Source: JAJYUU01 sp963822955 (GTDB lineage Bacteria > Actinomycetota > Actinomycetes > Streptosporangiales > Streptosporangiaceae). Taken from it: a DNA stretch of 64,000 bases. The DNA is taken from positions 682,001-746,000 of the forward strand of contig CAWGJS010000001.1 in NCBI GenBank assembly GCA_963822955.1, given 5' to 3'. The position numbers and the translations under genes are program-made. Shown in pieces: positions 17,394-27,143 of the stretch. Numbering within the stretch: position 1 is the stretch's first letter; every line of letters begins with the position of its first letter. The notes under the pieces are model-generated. The model was not told where the DNA came from, did no database searches, and saw nothing but the letters and a program-made list of their open reading frames with translations.

Positions 17394-18545
17394 ATGACGC
17401 GAACTCCGCCGACAGGCCTGCAGCTGCAATCACTGGTCACGGCCGACCAGACGGTCGAAGTGTTCCTGGCGGACGTGAGCGTCGCCGAGCCAGGCCCCGA
17501 CGAGGTCACCGTGGCCGTCGAGGCGGCCCCGATCAACCCGTCCGATCTCGGCTTGCTGTTCGCCGGTGCCGACATCACAGCGGCCGTCGTCTCCGGCCCG
17601 GCCGACCGGCCTGTCGTCACCGCGCCCATCCCGCATGCGGCCATGCGGGCGCTGAGCGCCCGCGTCGGCGTGCCGATGCCGGTCGGGAACGAGGGCGCCG
17701 GGACTGTCGTCGCGGCCGGGACCTCCGCCGCGGCGCAGGCGCTGCTCGGCAAGACCGTCGCGGCGGCGGGCGGCAGCATGTACGCGCAGTTCCGGACGGT
17801 GAACGCGAACGCCTGCCTGGAACTCCCCGACGGCATGCCCGCCGCGGCCGGCGCGTCCTCGTTCGTCAATCCGATGACCGTCCTCGGCATGGTCGAGACC
17901 ATGCGGCTGGAAAGTCACGCTGCCCTGGTGCACACGGCAGCCGCCTCGAATCTGGGCCAGATGCTCAACCGCCTGTGCCTGGCGGAGCAGATCCCGCTTG
18001 TCAGCATCGTGCGCAAGCCGGAGCAGGAGGAGCTGCTGCGCTCGGCCGGCGCGAGCTACGTCTGCACCTCGTCAGCGCCGGACTTCATGGCCGAGCTGAC
18101 CGATGCGCTGACGCAGACGGGCGCGACGCTTGCCTTCGATGCCGTCGGCGGCGGGAGGCTGGCGAGCCAGATCCTCACCTGCATGGAAGCCGCGGCCAGC
18201 GCGACCGCACCGAGCTACAGCCGGTACGGGTCCAGCGTCCACAAGCAGGTCTACATCTACGGATCGCTCGACCGCGGCCCGACGGAACTTGCCCGCAGCT
18301 TCGGCATGGCCTGGGGCGTCGGCGGCTGGCTGCTGACCCCGTTCCTGCAGAAGATCGGCGCCGACGGGATTGCCCGCCTCAGGCGCCGGGTAGCGGAGGG
18401 GCTGACAACCACGTTCGCGAGCAGCTACACCGCAGAAGTCCCGCTGGCCGGTGCGCTGCAGCTGGCCGCCATCGCCGAGTACGGCCGTCAGGCGACCGGC
18501 GCCAAGTACCTCATCATGCCGAACCCCGCAGGAGGACATGAATGA
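17394..18545 (+). CDS. MDR family quinone/enoyl reductase-like oxidoreductase
   Basis: A 383-residue medium-chain dehydrogenase/reductase. It has the GroES-like start (VTVAVEAAPINPSDLG) and a nucleotide-binding domain (HTAAASNLGQMLNRLC, LAFDAVGGG). The zinc-ligand pattern of alcohol dehydrogenases is absent, which fits quinone oxidoreductase-like members using NADPH. The C-terminal segment is longer than in QOR. Its last codons overlap the DUF302 gene by 4 bases (ATGA), so the two are translationally coupled. The substrate is unknown. Confidence 0.8.
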   Translation: MTRTPPTGLQLQSLVTADQTVEVFLADVSVAEPGPDEVTVAVEAAPINPSDLGLLFAGADITAAVVSGPADRPVVTAPIPHAAMRALSARVGVPMPVGNEGAGTVVAAGTSAAAQALLGKTVAAAGGSMYAQFRTVNANACLELPDGMPAAAGASSFVNPMTVLGMVETMRLESHAALVHTAAASNLGQMLNRLCLAEQIPLVSIVRKPEQEELLRSAGASYVCTSSAPDFMAELTDALTQTGATLAFDAVGGGRLASQILTCMEAAASATAPSYSRYGSSVHKQVYIYGSLDRGPTELARSFGMAWGVGGWLLTPFLQKIGADGIARLRRRVAEGLTTTFASSYTAEVPLAGALQLAAIAEYGRQATGAKYLIMPNPAGGHE

Positions 18546-18946
18546 CCGGCGACGCGACCGCTACCGAGCCGGGGGTCATCACCAAGCTCAGCCCGCTGTC
18601 GTTCGCGGACACGGTCTCGCGCGCGCAGGAGCTCATCAGCGCCAAGGGCCTGAAGCTCTTCGCGGTGATCGATCAGCGCACTGAGGCCCAGGCCGCCGGA
18701 CAAGACCTGCGGGATACCACGCTGGTGGTCTTCGGCAACCCGGCCGCCGGCACGCCAGTCATGGCGGCCGCGCCGCTGTCCGCTCTCGATCTCCCGCTTA
18801 AGGTGCTGATCTGGGCCGACGAGGGTCGGGTGAAGGTTTCCTATTACGCTCCCGAAGAGCTGGGCCGTCGCCACGGCCTCAGCCCGGAGCTTGTCGCGCG
18901 GCTGGCGGGTATCGGTCCGATCACCGACGCCCTGACCGCGTCATAG
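18542..18946 (+). CDS. DUF302 domain protein
   Basis: A 134-residue protein with the DUF302 core: a helix (FADTVSRAQELISAKGLKLF), then TLVVFGNPAAGTP and LDLPLKVLIW. Function is unknown; relatives are widespread small cytosolic proteins. It starts inside the last codons of the upstream reductase gene, and the LLM oxidoreductase gene follows after 7 bases. This makes a three-gene unit. Confidence 0.85.
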   Translation: MTGDATATEPGVITKLSPLSFADTVSRAQELISAKGLKLFAVIDQRTEAQAAGQDLRDTTLVVFGNPAAGTPVMAAAPLSALDLPLKVLIWADEGRVKVSYYAPEELGRRHGLSPELVARLAGIGPITDALTAS

Positions 18947-18953
18947 TCACCGC

Positions 18954-19976
18954 ATGTTCATCGATGCAGGCAGTGCTGTCGCCGCGAGTCTGGAGGATGT
19001 GGAGGCCGCCGCAGCCGCGGCAGAGGCGGCCGGCTACGACGGCTTTAACGTGCCGGAGACCAGGCACGATGCGTTCGTGTCACTGGCGCTCGCGGCCCGT
19101 GCCACGGACCGGATCGGGCTGACGTCCTCGATCGCCGTGGCGTTCGCCCGTAACCCGATGAGCATGGCCGTGCTCGCCAACGACATCCAGCTGATCTCAG
19201 GCGGCCGCTTCAGCCTCGGCCTCGGGTCCCAGGTGCGGCCGCACATCGAGCGCCGCTTCGCCATGCCATGGAGTCATCCGGCCGCCAGGATGGAAGAGTT
19301 CATCGCCGCCATCCGGGCAATCTGGCACAGCTGGGCCACCGGCGAGCGGCTGGCCTTCCGCGGCAACTTTTACCAGCACACGCTGATGACTGACTTCTTC
19401 AACCCGGGCCCCAATCCGGCTGGCAATCCCGCAGTGCTCCTGGCTGCCGTCGGCGAGCACATGACGAAGGTCGCTGGCCGGGTCGCGGACGGCATGCTCT
19501 GTCACAGCTTCACGACCGAGGCGTATCTGCGAGAGCGCACCATCCCGGCGCTGCGTGCGGCGCGCGGCAGCCTGGACGGCTTCGAGCTCAGCCTGCCGGT
19601 GTTCGTCGTGCTCGGCGGCGATGAGGCGTCCAGGGCCGCAGCGGAGGCGGGCGTGCGCGAGCAGATCGCCTTCTACGGCTCCACGCCCGCCTACCGGCCC
19701 GTGCTCGATATGCACGGCTGGGGTGAGCTGCACGAGCAGCTCAACCAGCTGTCCCGGCGGCAGGAATGGACAGCGATGGGCAGCCTGATCACCGACGACG
19801 TGCTGAACGCGGTCGCCGTGGCAGGCGATCCGCAGCAGGTAGCTGCCGCTCTGCAGCGCCGCTTCGGCGACATCATCACCCGCGTCTCGCTGTACGCGCC
19901 CTACCGGGCCGACCCAGCAGAAGTGAGAGCGGTGGTGGCCGCGCTTCGCGGCAGCGACGCCAGCAGCCAGCCCTAG
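18954..19976 (+). CDS. LLM-class F420-dependent oxidoreductase (TIGR03617-like)
   Basis: A 340-residue luciferase-like TIM barrel with GYDGFNVPETRHDAF, RIGLTSSIAVAFARNP and GRFSLGLGSQVRPHIERRF. This pattern matches F420-dependent members that resemble MSMEG_2256. F420 use fits an actinobacterium. It lies at the end of the reductase-DUF302 unit. The substrate is unknown. Confidence 0.85.
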   Translation: MFIDAGSAVAASLEDVEAAAAAAEAAGYDGFNVPETRHDAFVSLALAARATDRIGLTSSIAVAFARNPMSMAVLANDIQLISGGRFSLGLGSQVRPHIERRFAMPWSHPAARMEEFIAAIRAIWHSWATGERLAFRGNFYQHTLMTDFFNPGPNPAGNPAVLLAAVGEHMTKVAGRVADGMLCHSFTTEAYLRERTIPALRAARGSLDGFELSLPVFVVLGGDEASRAAAEAGVREQIAFYGSTPAYRPVLDMHGWGELHEQLNQLSRRQEWTAMGSLITDDVLNAVAVAGDPQQVAAALQRRFGDIITRVSLYAPYRADPAEVRAVVAALRGSDASSQP

Positions 19977-19987
19977 GGTCCGGGCGC

Positions 19988-20708
19988 ATGACCGCAACGC
20001 ACCCACTCGACAACCCGGCCCGAGCCGCGCTGCTCGGCCCGCATGCGCACCTGGCCGAGCGTGCCGGGGCGGTGCTGCGCTATCCGGCAGACATCTCTCC
20101 GTTCATCGCCCTGCCCGATGATCCGAGCGAGGACGACTGGGACGACCTCGCCAAGCTCGTCGCTCCGGGAAATGTCGCGGCCACGGCAGGAGTGGCTGTC
20201 GTTCCGCCGGCCGGGTGGCAGGTCCTGATGAATCTCGCGGCCGTTCAGCTCACCGGCGAGCAGGTTGCCGGCGAGCCAGCAGCAGGTGCCGTTCCGCTCG
20301 GCCCGGCCGATATTCCGGAGATGCTGGACCTGGTCGCGAGGACCAGGCCGGGTCCGTTCCTGCCGCGCACCATCGAGTTCGGCGGCTACGTCGGAATCCG
20401 CCGTAACGGGGCACTGGTGGCGATGGCCGGCGAGCGGCTGCGTCCGCCTGGCTGGTCCGAGATCAGCGCCGTGTGCACCGACCCTGGTTTTCGAGGCCAG
20501 GGCCTCGGCGAGCCGGCTCACGCTTGCGGTGGCTGCCGCGATCACCGATCGCGGCGAGGTGCCGTTCCTGCACGCGGCAGCCGACAACGTCAGCGCGATC
20601 CGGCTGTATGAATCGCTCGGCTTCCGGCTTCGCCGGCCAGCCACCTTCGTCGTGCTGCGCGTCCCGTCAGGGAGTTCAGATCGCCCGGCCACGACAAGCG
20701 CCGGGTGA
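19988..20708 (+). pseudogene. GNAT family N-acetyltransferase, frameshifted
   Basis: The N-terminal part (ALLGPHAHLAERAGAVLRY) and the acetyl-CoA motif A (ISAVCTDPGFRGQGL) are in one frame. The rest (LTLAVAAAITDRGEVPFLHA, NVSAIRLYESLGF) continues in another. The break is near 20508: deleting one G from CTCGGCGAG gives GQGLASRLTLAVAAA with no stop. Both halves remain family-like, so a sequencing error is as likely as decay. The substrate is unknown. The ATG at 19988 follows the LLM gene by 11 bases. Confidence 0.8.
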
Positions 20709-20721
20709 CCTTAGTCCCGAA
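20702..20721. promoter_or_regulatory. DosR-like box
   Basis: CGGGTGACCTTAGTCCCGAA. The right half TTAGTCCCGAA matches the mycobacterial DosR consensus half-site exactly; the left half is degenerate. It lies 101 bases before the universal stress gene at 20823 and overlaps the end of the GNAT gene. Confidence 0.55.
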
Positions 20722-20822
20722 TGGGCTTGCTGAATGGCACTGTCCCTGGCAGCTGCACGCCAAGAACGCTGGAGGAGGACAGGGCTGGCAGCTGATAGCC
20801 AGCGGGAAGAGAGAAGGGTCAC

Positions 20823-21260
20823 ATGTCAGGCATCGTTGTAGGCATTGACGGATCGCACAATGCCAGTCGCGCCCTGGAGTGGGCGATGGCTGAGGCCGCG
20901 GTCCGCAAAGCGCATCTGACCGTCCTTGCGGTCAACTCCGTTCCGGCCAGTTACTGGAGCGGCGCGCCGGTTCTGCTGCCAGGCGACGAGGGCAAGGTCG
21001 CCGAGATCCGCGAGGCGGCAGAGTCCGCCGTCGCAGCGGCTACGGCCAAGCTGGGCGTGAGCCAGCCCGAGTCTGTCACCGTGACCGCAGTCAGCGGTTT
21101 CCCTGCGCAGGAACTCATCAAGGCATCCAAGGACAGCGACCTGCTCGTGGTCGGCGCACGGGGCGGCGGCGGTTTCGCCGTCCTCATGCTGGGGTCTGTC
21201 AGCAATCAGGTCGTGCATCACGCAGCCTGCCCGGTGGTCGTCGTCCCCGCAGGGGAGTGA
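20823..21260 (+). CDS. Universal stress protein (single domain)
   Basis: A 145-residue UspA-fold protein. It begins IVVGIDGSHNASRALEWAM and ends with the ATP-binding pattern VVGARGGGGFAVLMLGS and VVHHAACPVVVVP (G-2x-G-9x-G-S). Such proteins bind ATP or other adenine nucleotides and act in persistence under hypoxia. It is a close paralogue of the product at 46968, sharing nearly the same first 20 residues. AAGGG precedes the ATG, and a DosR-like box lies 101 bases upstream. It is cytosolic. Confidence 0.93.
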   Translation: MSGIVVGIDGSHNASRALEWAMAEAAVRKAHLTVLAVNSVPASYWSGAPVLLPGDEGKVAEIREAAESAVAAATAKLGVSQPESVTVTAVSGFPAQELIKASKDSDLLVVGARGGGGFAVLMLGSVSNQVVHHAACPVVVVPAGE

Positions 21261-21284
21261 CCGGCCCGGCAGCGCTGCGCATCG

Positions 21285-21314
21285 AGGCTCGGGCTGGCCA
21301 GCCAGCCCGAGCCT
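21285..21314 (+). terminator. Strong hairpin between usp and gap
   Basis: A perfect 13-base stem (AGGCTCGGGCTGG with CCAGCCCGAGCCT) closes a 4-base loop. No T-run follows, as is common in high-GC actinobacteria. It sits 22 bases before the gap GTG, so it may terminate usp or attenuate read-through. Confidence 0.65.
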
Positions 21315-21336
21315 TCCGCGCGACGGGAGAACGACA

Positions 21337-22337
21337 GTGGTTACCAGAATCGGCATCAACGGCTTCGGCCGGATCGGCCGGGCATTCGTCCGGCGATGCC
21401 TCGATCGCGGCGACCTTGAGGTGGTCGCTGTCAACGACATCACCGATGCGCGCACGCTCGCGCACCTGCTCGAGTTTGACTCGACCTATGGCCGGCTGAC
21501 TGCCAGGGTCGAGTACTCCGACGACGCGATTTCGTCGACGGCCAGCCCATCGCCGTGCTCAGCGTCCGCGACCCGGCCGCGATCGGCTGGGGCGACCTCG
21601 GTGCCGACGTTGTCATCGAATCCACCGGAAAATTCCGCAACCGAGACGACGCTGCGCTGCACTTCAAGGGCGGGGCGCGCAAGGTCCTGATCTCGGCCCC
21701 CGGCAAAGGTGCGGACCTGACCATGGTGATCGGCGTCAACGACTCCGACTACGACCCGGAGTTGCACGACGTCATCTCCTGTGCCTCATGCACGACCAAT
21801 TGCGTCGCGCCGATGGCCAAGGTGCTCAATGACGCATTCGGGCTGAGCCAGGGCCTGATGACCACCGTGCACGCTTACACCGGCGACCAGATGCTGCTGG
21901 ACGGACCACACAAGGACCTCCGTCGGGCACGCAGCGCGGCCGTCAGCATCGTGCCGACCACCACTGGTGCCGCCCGGACCACCGGGCTCGTGGTGCCCGA
22001 ACTGGCGGGACGACTCGACGGCGTCGCGGTGCGGGTCCCGGTGGAGGACGGTTCGCTCACGGACCTAACCGCCGTACTCGGCCGTGAGGTCTCCGCCGAT
22101 GAGATCAACGATGCGTTCCGGCAGGCGGCTGAGGGGCCGATGGCCGGCATCCTGCGCTACAGCACCTACCCGCTGGTGTCGCGTGACATCATCGGCGACC
22201 CGGCTTCCTGCATATTCGATTCCGGGCTCACCCAGGCGAGCGGAAGCCTTGTGAAGGCGTTCGGCTGGTACGACAACGAGTGGGGATACACCTGCCGGCT
22301 CGCTGACCTAGCGGCACTCGTCGGCGCCGCCCTCTGA
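21337..22337 (+). pseudogene. gap: Glyceraldehyde-3-phosphate dehydrogenase, frameshifted
   Basis: The NAD-binding start (RIGINGFGRIGRAFVRR) is in one frame to about 21528. The rest, with the catalytic cysteine in SCASCTTNC, TTVHAYTGDQ and FGWYDNEWGY, is in another. One missing base near 21528 explains the change: downstream the frame reads DFVDGQPIAVLSVRD without stops. All catalytic parts are present, so a sequencing indel is likely. GTG start with GGGAG 7 bases upstream. The enzyme oxidises glyceraldehyde-3-phosphate to 1,3-bisphosphoglycerate. With the pgk gene at 28.6 kb it forms the ATP-yielding half of glycolysis inside the stress island. Confidence 0.88.
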
Positions 22338-22390
22338 GGGAATCAGGCCTGATCTCCGACTGCGCCCACTGCAGCGAGGGCACGCGCTCC

Positions 22391-22404
22391 GGGACTAACG
22401 ACCC
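22391..22404. promoter_or_regulatory. DosR-like box, distal
   Basis: GGGACTAACGACCC lies 178 bases before the universal stress gene at 22582. It differs from the copy at 46853 only at base 11. Confidence 0.45.
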
Positions 22405-22488
22405 CGCCTGCCAGCCCTGGCGACGAGCCACCTGAGGAGTCCTCGCGCGTCCTCGGCCTGCCGGGTGGGACGATAGGGACGCAGGGGC

Positions 22489-22502
22489 AGGACCATCGGC
22501 CC
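22489..22502. promoter_or_regulatory. DosR-like box, proximal
   Basis: AGGACCATCGGCCC lies 79 bases before the ATG at 22582. It differs at one base from the copy at 43396 (AGGACCAACGGCCC). Confidence 0.5.
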
Positions 22503-22581
22503 TGGACCGGCCGGGACGGTTCCCGGTTTGCTGGACAAGCGTCAGTGACAAGAAACGACACGCAGAAGCCGAGGCAGATCC

Positions 22582-23037
22582 ATGGCCACTGAGGACAGTT
22601 CAGCACTACGTGTTGTCGTCGGCGTGGATGGCTCGGCCGAGTCAGTCGGCGCACTGAAGTGGGCCGCGCACTACGCCGGCGCGACCGGCGCCACCATCAA
22701 GCCAGTCCTGTGCTGGCACTATCCGGCCGCAGTAGGGATTGCGCCGACCGGGAAAGCGCCAAAGGCGATCACTGATGAGGTACGCGCCGAGATGCAGGAG
22801 ACGCTGGACAAGGCACTGACCGAGGTATTCGGTACGGCTGTGCCATCGCACGTGCAATCGCAGGTGGCCTACGGCCACCCAGCGGAGGTGCTGATCGATG
22901 AGTCACAGCATGCCGACCTGCTGGTGGTGGGCAGCCGCGGGCATGGCCAGTTCACCGGCATGCTGGCCGGCTCGGTCAGCATGCACTGCGTGACACACGC
23001 GGCGTGCCCGGTTGTCGTGGTCCGCGGCGACGCGTGA
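22582..23037 (+). CDS. Universal stress protein (single domain)
   Basis: A 151-residue UspA-fold protein: VVVGVDGSAESVGALKWA at the start, VLCWHYPAAVGI, then VVGSRGHGQFTGMLAGS and THAACPVVVVRGD with the ATP-binding glycine pattern. It is more like the product at 34115 (both have WHYP and GSRGHG) than like the pair at 20823/46968. GAGG precedes the ATG. Two DosR-like boxes lie upstream. The 243-base gap from gap holds these boxes and nothing else evident. It is probably first in an operon with phosphoketolase and acetate kinase. Confidence 0.92.
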   Translation: MATEDSSALRVVVGVDGSAESVGALKWAAHYAGATGATIKPVLCWHYPAAVGIAPTGKAPKAITDEVRAEMQETLDKALTEVFGTAVPSHVQSQVAYGHPAEVLIDESQHADLLVVGSRGHGQFTGMLAGSVSMHCVTHAACPVVVVRGDA

Positions 23038-23046
23038 AACAGGCGA

Positions 23047-25421
23047 ATGTGGTCGACGTTCGCTGACCGACGCCGACACCGCGATCCTGGACCGGTACTG
23101 GCGGGCGGCTAACTATCTGGCGGTCGGGCCAGATTTACCTGATGGCCAATCCGCTGCTCGCCGAGCCGCTGCGGCCGGAGCACATCAAGCCGCGGCTGCT
23201 CGGGCACTGGGGCACTACGCCAGGGCTGAACTTCATCTGGGCGCACCTCAACCGCGCGATCCGGGCGCATGACGCCGAGATGATGATCGTCGTCGGTCCT
23301 GGCCACGGCGGCCCGGCGGCGCTGGCCAACAGCTGGCTGGAGGGCAGCTACGGCGAGGTGTACCCGAGCGTGCAGCGCGACACCGCCGGCATGCGGCAGC
23401 TGTTCCGCCAGTTCTCGTTTCCCGGCGGCGTGCCTAGCCACGTGTCACCGGAGACGCCAGGGTCCATCCACGAGGGTGGCGAGCTGGGCTACTCGCTGTC
23501 GCATGCGCACGGCGCCGCATTCGACAACCCGGATCTGATCGTGGCCTGCGTCGTCGGCGATGGCGAGGCCGAGACCGGGCCGCTGGCGACCAGCTGGCAC
23601 TCGCCACCGCTTCCTCGATCCGGCCGGCGACGGCGCGGTGCTGCCGATCCTGCACCTGAACGGCTGGAAGATCGCCAACCCGGCCGTGCTGCGCCCGGCT
23701 GCCGGAGGCCGAGCTGGACGCCCTGCTGCGCGGGTACGGCTACGAGCCGGCGTACGTGACCGGCGCCGAGCGGCTCCGTTCCCCATCAGGAGATGGCAGC
23801 GACACTGGACGCGGCGATCGGGCAGATCCGCCGCATCCAGGGCCACGCGCGGGCGGGCGAGCGGCAGCCCGGTCAGAGCTGGCCGATGATCGTGCTGCGG
23901 ACGCCGAAAGGGCTGGACCGGGCCGGCCGAGGTAGACGGGCTGCCGGTCGAGGGCACCTGGCGGGCGCACCAGGTGCCGCTGGCTGAGGTGCGCACCAAT
24001 CCGGCGCACCTGCGGCAGCTGGAGGAATGGCTGCTGTCCTACCGGCCGGCGGAGCTGTTCGGCCCGGACGGCAGCCCCCGGCCCGATCTGCTCGGGCACG
24101 TGCCGGCCGGATCGCGGCGGCTCGGGTCAACTCCGCACGCAACGGCGGCGTTCTGCTGCGCGACCTGGTCTTGCCGGACTTCCGCGACTACGCAGCTGCC
24201 GTCAATGCGCCGGGCGCGACCGCTTCAGAGCCCACTCGCGTCCTGGGCGTGTTGCTGCGCGACGTGATGCGGCTCAACAGCCAGGAGCGGAACTTCCGCA
24301 TCTTCGGGCCCGACGAGACCGAGTCCAACCGGCTGACCGCTGTGCTCGAGGTGACCGGCAAGACCTGGGAGGAGGCGATGCTGCCGGTCGATGAGAACCT
24401 GGCTCCTGACGGCCGGGTGATGGAGATCCTTTCCGAGCACACCTGCCAGGGCTGGCTCGAGGGTTACCTGCTGACCGGCCGGCATGGTCTGTTCTCCTGC
24501 TATGAGGCGTTCATCCATATCGTCGACTCGATGTTCAACCAGCACGCCAAGTGGCTGAAGGTCGCGCGGCACCTGTCCTGGCGGCGGCCGGTTGCGTCGC
24601 TGAACATCCTGCTCACCTCGCACGTCTGGCGGCAGGACCACAACGGCTTCAGCCATCAGGATCCCGGCTTCATCGATCACGTCATGAACAAGAAGGCCGA
24701 GGTCATCCGCGTGTACCTGCCGCCGGACGCGAACACCCTGCTCTCGGTGGCTGACCACTGCCTGCGCAGTCGTGACTATGTCAACGTGATCGTGGCGGGC
24801 AAGCAGCCGAACCCGGACTGGCTCGACATGGACTCCGCCATCCTGCACTGCACCCGCGGGGCCGGGATCTGGGAGTGGGCCAGCAGCGACCGCGACGGCA
24901 CCGAGCCGGACGTCGTGCTCGGCTGCGCCGGCGACGTGCCGACCCTGGAAGTGCTGGCCGCCACCGACATCCTCCGCCGCGAGCTGCCCGAGCTGCGAGT
25001 CAGGGTGGTCAACGTGGTGGACCTGATGCGGCTGCAGCCGGACACCGAGCACCCGCACGGGATGAGCGACGCCGAGTTCAATGCGCTGTTCCCGCCGGAC
25101 CGGCCGGTGATCTTCGCCTACCACGGTTATCCGTGGCTCATCCACCGGCTCACCTACCGGCGGGACGCGCACAATAACTTCCACGTCCGCGGCTACAAGG
25201 AAGAGGGCACCACCACAACGCCGTTCGACATGGTGATGATGAACGACATGGACCGCTTCCACCTGGTAATGGACGTCATCGACCGGGTACCGGGGCTGGC
25301 TCCGCAGGGGGCGCGGCTGCGCCAGCAGATGACCGACTCCAGGGCCAGGGCCAGGGCCTGGACCAGAGAGCACGGCGAGGACCTGCCAGAAGTGCAGAAC
25401 TGGACCTGGTCCGCCCGATGA
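23047..25421 (+). pseudogene. xfp: Phosphoketolase (Xfp), several frameshifts
   Basis: Clear phosphoketolase sequence: DRYWRAANYLAVG, then PEHIKPRLLGHWGTTPGLNF, GDGEAETGPLATSWH, HLNGWKIANPAVL, RNFRIFGPDETESNRL, HQDPGFIDHV and RGYKEEGTTTTPFDM. The frame changes near 23129, 23603, 23698, 23785, 23920 and 24130. From about 24130 to the stop the frame is clean. No proper start exists in the first frame; the ATG at 23047 would need one more shift. Each piece stays conserved, so many small indels in the sequence are likely. The enzyme splits xylulose-5-P or fructose-6-P with phosphate into acetyl-phosphate and a sugar phosphate. The acetate kinase gene overlaps by 4 bases. Confidence 0.88.
25341..25358 (+). 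repeat. Short tandem repeat in the phosphoketolase 3' end
   Basis: Three copies of CAGGGC encode an Arg-Ala alternation near the C terminus. It keeps the frame and looks like ordinary slippage-prone coding DNA. Confidence 0.6.
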
Positions 25422-26560
25422 CGCCGGGCGCGGGCGTCATCATCGTGAACGCCGGCTCGAGCAGCCTGAAGGCCAGTTTGCTCGACGCTGGCGACACTAC
25501 TGATAGCGCGCTCGAACTCGGCGAGTGGGATGGCAGCGCTCACCACCCCGAGCTGACCAGGTTCCTGACGGCGGCCGCACCTGGTGCCTTCGCCGTAGCG
25601 CACCGCGTGGTCCACGGCGGCAGCGTGTTCCGTCATGCAGTCCTGATTGACGACGGCGTCATCGATGCCATCTCCGGCCTGACCGACCTGGCTCCGCTGC
25701 ACCAGCCGCGGGCGCTGGCCGGCATCGAGGCGACCCGGCGGCTGCTGCCAGGACTGCCCGCTGTCGCCTGCTTCGACACCGCTTTCCATGCTGGCATGCC
25801 CGCGGCCGCTGCCCGGTATGCGCTGCCAGGTGCGTGGGCGCAGCGGTTCGGGCTGCGCCGGTTCGGATTCCACGGCCTCTCGCATGGTTACGCGGCGCGA
25901 CGGGCGGCTGAGATGCTCGGCCGCGACCTGGCCCGACTGCGGATCGTCAGCTGCCATCTCGGCGCCGGCGCATCGCTGGCTTCGATCCAGGGCGGCCGCA
26001 GCGTCGACACAACGATGGGCTTCACGCCGCTGGCGGGCCTCGTCATGGCGACCAGGAGCGGCACTGTCGATCCGGGCCTGATCATCTGGCTGCTTCAGGA
26101 CGGCCGGCTTGGCCTCGATGAGGTGGCAGCTGGCCTGGAGCAGTCGTCCGGCCTGGCCGGGCTGTCCGGCCTGCCGGGGGGCGACGTGCGTGATGTGCAG
26201 CGCGCCGCTGCCGACGGCGATCCGGCCGGACAGCTGGCCCTAGACGTCTACCTCCACCGCCTGCGGCGAGAAGTTGCCGCCATGGCAGCCGCTATGAACG
26301 GGCTGGACGTACTGGTCTTCACCGGCGGGATCGGCGAGCACAACCCGGCAATCCGAGCAGCAGCCGCAGCGGGCCTTGAGTTCCTCGGGATCCGGGTCAG
26401 CCCCGAGCGCAACGTGGCCACCAGCGACGCGGAGATCAGCCACCCGGCCGCCACGGTCCCGGTCCTCGTGATCACCGCTCGGGAGGATGTTGAGATGGCC
26501 CGCCAGGCCCGGCAGGTGCTGGCCGACCGAGATCGCGAAAGTACTCCTGCGGGCGGTTAA
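25418..26560 (+). CDS. ackA: Acetate kinase
   Basis: A 380-residue kinase of the ASKHA fold. Signatures are VIIVNAGSSSLKASLL, AHRVVHGG, CFDTAFHAGMP, FGFHGLSHGYAARRA, CHLGAGASLASI and VFTGGIGEHNP. It converts acetyl-phosphate and ADP to acetate and ATP. The ATG overlaps the phosphoketolase stop (ATGA), so the pair forms a phosphoketolase shunt yielding ATP without respiration. Its length is near the usual 390-400 residues. The operon probably ends here. Confidence 0.95.
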   Translation: MTPGAGVIIVNAGSSSLKASLLDAGDTTDSALELGEWDGSAHHPELTRFLTAAAPGAFAVAHRVVHGGSVFRHAVLIDDGVIDAISGLTDLAPLHQPRALAGIEATRRLLPGLPAVACFDTAFHAGMPAAAARYALPGAWAQRFGLRRFGFHGLSHGYAARRAAEMLGRDLARLRIVSCHLGAGASLASIQGGRSVDTTMGFTPLAGLVMATRSGTVDPGLIIWLLQDGRLGLDEVAAGLEQSSGLAGLSGLPGGDVRDVQRAAADGDPAGQLALDVYLHRLRREVAAMAAAMNGLDVLVFTGGIGEHNPAIRAAAAAGLEFLGIRVSPERNVATSDAEISHPAATVPVLVITAREDVEMARQARQVLADRDRESTPAGG

Positions 26561-26597
26561 CCCCAGGTCAGGACGTGGACTCAGGTCATCGGCAGGG

Positions 26598-26611
26598 CTG
26601 ACCTTTGGCCC
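26598..26611. promoter_or_regulatory. DosR-like box before hsp20
   Basis: CTGACCTTTGGCCC lies 59 bases before the Hsp20 ATG. A second half-site, CTTTGTCCC, follows at 26615-26623. Confidence 0.45.
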
Positions 26612-26670
26612 TAACTTTGTCCCGCTACCCCGCAGTTAAATGGAGGGCGAGCTAGGAGGAGGGTTGAGAA

Positions 26671-27096
26671 ATGACTGCAAGCGCGCAACCGGCAGGTGCC
26701 GCAATAACCGGCATTTCGGATTGGGCGGGGTCGCCAATATCGACCTTGCACCACTTGCCCGAGCAGCCACAGCCGATCCCCGTAGAGCAGTACGCAGATA
26801 ACACCGGCTATGTGATCCGGCTCGAGGTGCCCGGCATCGACCCGGCCAGTGATCTGACTGTGTCGGTCGAGGCGGGCGCCGTCGTCATCCGGGTCGAGCG
26901 GCACGACAGGGCACCCGCAGGCCGCCAGAGCGAGTTCCGGTATGGCCGGCTTGCCCGGCGCATCCCGCTTCCGCTCGGGGCAGACGCGCGTACCGTATCC
27001 GCGTCCTACCACAACGGGATCCTCACGGTCCGGATCGGATTCGAGCCTGAGCATCAGCAGGCCCCGCGCGCGATCGAGGTCGAGATCGAGCCATAG
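26671..27096 (+). CDS. Hsp20/alpha-crystallin small heat shock protein
   Basis: A 141-residue protein with a short N-terminal arm and an alpha-crystallin domain (VIRLEVPGIDPASDLTVSVE ... GRLARRIPLPLGADARTVSA, then YHNGILTVRIGF). It is an ATP-independent holdase. In mycobacteria the DosR-controlled relative is HspX/Acr. GGAGGAGGG precedes the ATG. A DosR-like box is upstream and a universal stress gene is 47 bases downstream, giving the same kind of neighbourhood. Confidence 0.92.
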   Translation: MTASAQPAGAAITGISDWAGSPISTLHHLPEQPQPIPVEQYADNTGYVIRLEVPGIDPASDLTVSVEAGAVVIRVERHDRAPAGRQSEFRYGRLARRIPLPLGADARTVSASYHNGILTVRIGFEPEHQQAPRAIEVEIEP

Positions 27097-27143
27097 CGCC
27101 CGGCAGTCGAGCGGGGCGGCGGCGAAGCGGACGGGAGGACGGC

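Noticed and set aside
25341..25358. Possible repeat array (CRISPR-like)
   Set aside because: Only three 6-base units in coding DNA with no spacers.
24225..25373. Minus-strand open frame of 382 codons
   Set aside because: Antisense shadow of the well-conserved 3' part of the phosphoketolase gene.
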